Below are positions 63,640 through 64,000 of a DNA stretch of 64,000 nt, piece by piece. A program made the position numbers and the translations under genes. Each line of letters starts with the position of its first letter. Position 1 is the first letter of the stretch. Under the pieces are notes generated by a model that saw only the letters and a program-made list of their open reading frames with translations, searched no databases and had not been told where the DNA came from. This DNA is from Eutrophocola sp964503965 (GTDB lineage: Bacteria > Pseudomonadota > Gammaproteobacteria > Pseudomonadales > Pseudohongiellaceae), in the NCBI GenBank assembly GCA_964503965.1, contig CAZDCK010000005.1, positions 1 through 64,000 on the forward strand, read 5' to 3'.

Positions 63640-64000
63640 ATGAAAAAGCGGGATTTTCTGGCAGTACTGGCAGCAGGCGGGGGCATAACGTTCCTGTCTT
63701 CACGCCTGTATGGCCAGTACAAAAACAATCAGCTTTCATTTACAGACCTCCCGGCACTCCCCGAACTTCTGCCCAACAGGACCAGTGATATTACGCTGGA
63801 CAACTCCCAGCCTGACACTGCTGCCCGCATTATTGACGTCGCACCTGAAAATGATCTGGAAGAAGGTTTCAAGCATACCGAGCGCCAGGTGGAAATGCCG
63901 ATATTGACCAGATGGAAGAGGAAGAAGTCGATTTCTACCTGAAGAAAATACGGAATTTTGACGGCGACTTTGCGGGTGATGTCTATCTCAGTGAAATTAA
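63640..64000 (+). pseudogene. Exported protein of unknown family, apparent 1-nt frameshift, truncated by window end
   Basis: From ATG 63640 the frame gives MKKRDFLAVLAAGGGITFLS, a Tat-like or simple signal (KR in place of the twin arginine), then about 70 polar residues to RQVEMP, and stops at 63942. The frame starting at 63900 reads DIDQMEEEEVDFYLKKIRNF and GDFAGDVYLSEI to the window edge with no stop and looks coding. A single missing base near 63840-63900 would join them. It may be a true mutation or an assembly error. I do not recognise the family. Confidence 0.6.

Overview
This 64-kb window looks like chromosome of a gammaproteobacterium assembled from short reads, probably a metagenome or draft genome. 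Two runs of exactly 100 N mark scaffold joins, and one is flanked by an exact 55-bp repeat typical of unmerged contig ends. The gammaproteobacterial call rests on gene order: tRNA-Cys/tRNA-Leu; tusDCB-tusE next to yccA and tRNA-Ser; yceD-rpmF-fabD-fabG-acpP-fabF-pabC-mltG-tmk-holB-pilZ; maf(yceF)/rluC beside a divergent rne. It also rests on closely matching CysB, ThrH, MsrA and RNase E. The species cannot be named from sequence reading alone. No CRISPR array, insertion sequence, rRNA or prophage was seen.

Layout. 1-6.3 kb: the end of a tRNA cluster, small membrane proteins, and a pdxJ-glcDEF operon (vitamin B6 and glycolate oxidation). 6.3-9.3 kb: two adjacent ExeA-type ATPase genes on the minus strand, both broken by in-frame stops or a frameshift. 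9.5-14 kb: msrA, a 5'-nucleotidase and a sulfur block (TauE/SafE transporter, cysB, a 4Fe-4S APS reductase). 14-19.4 kb: thrH, a Nudix hydrolase, pabB, the tusE and tusBCD sulfur relay, yccA and tRNA-Ser. 19.5-28 kb: prc, a lone tyrosine recombinase beside a perfect 14-bp inverted repeat, gor, a ribbon-helix-helix protein, an AlkB-like dioxygenase and ggt. 28-38 kb: the DNA replication, fatty acid and folate cluster, without plsX and fabH. 38.1-42.2 kb: rne behind an unusually long, hairpin-rich leader of about 0.9 kb, the most interesting non-coding element here. 42-54 kb: a YceI protein, etfBA with divergent ETF-ubiquinone oxidoreductase, an AddAB-like nuclease-helicase pair, and a DAHP synthase. 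54-64 kb: a secreted quinoprotein/c-type heme protein pair, an MscS channel, topA, ilvE, tatD and a frameshifted exported protein cut by the window end.

Most of the window is housekeeping. The parts worth a second look are the rne leader, the decaying ExeA-type gene pair, the recombinase with its palindrome, the quinoprotein/heme pair, and the AddAB-like repair pair.
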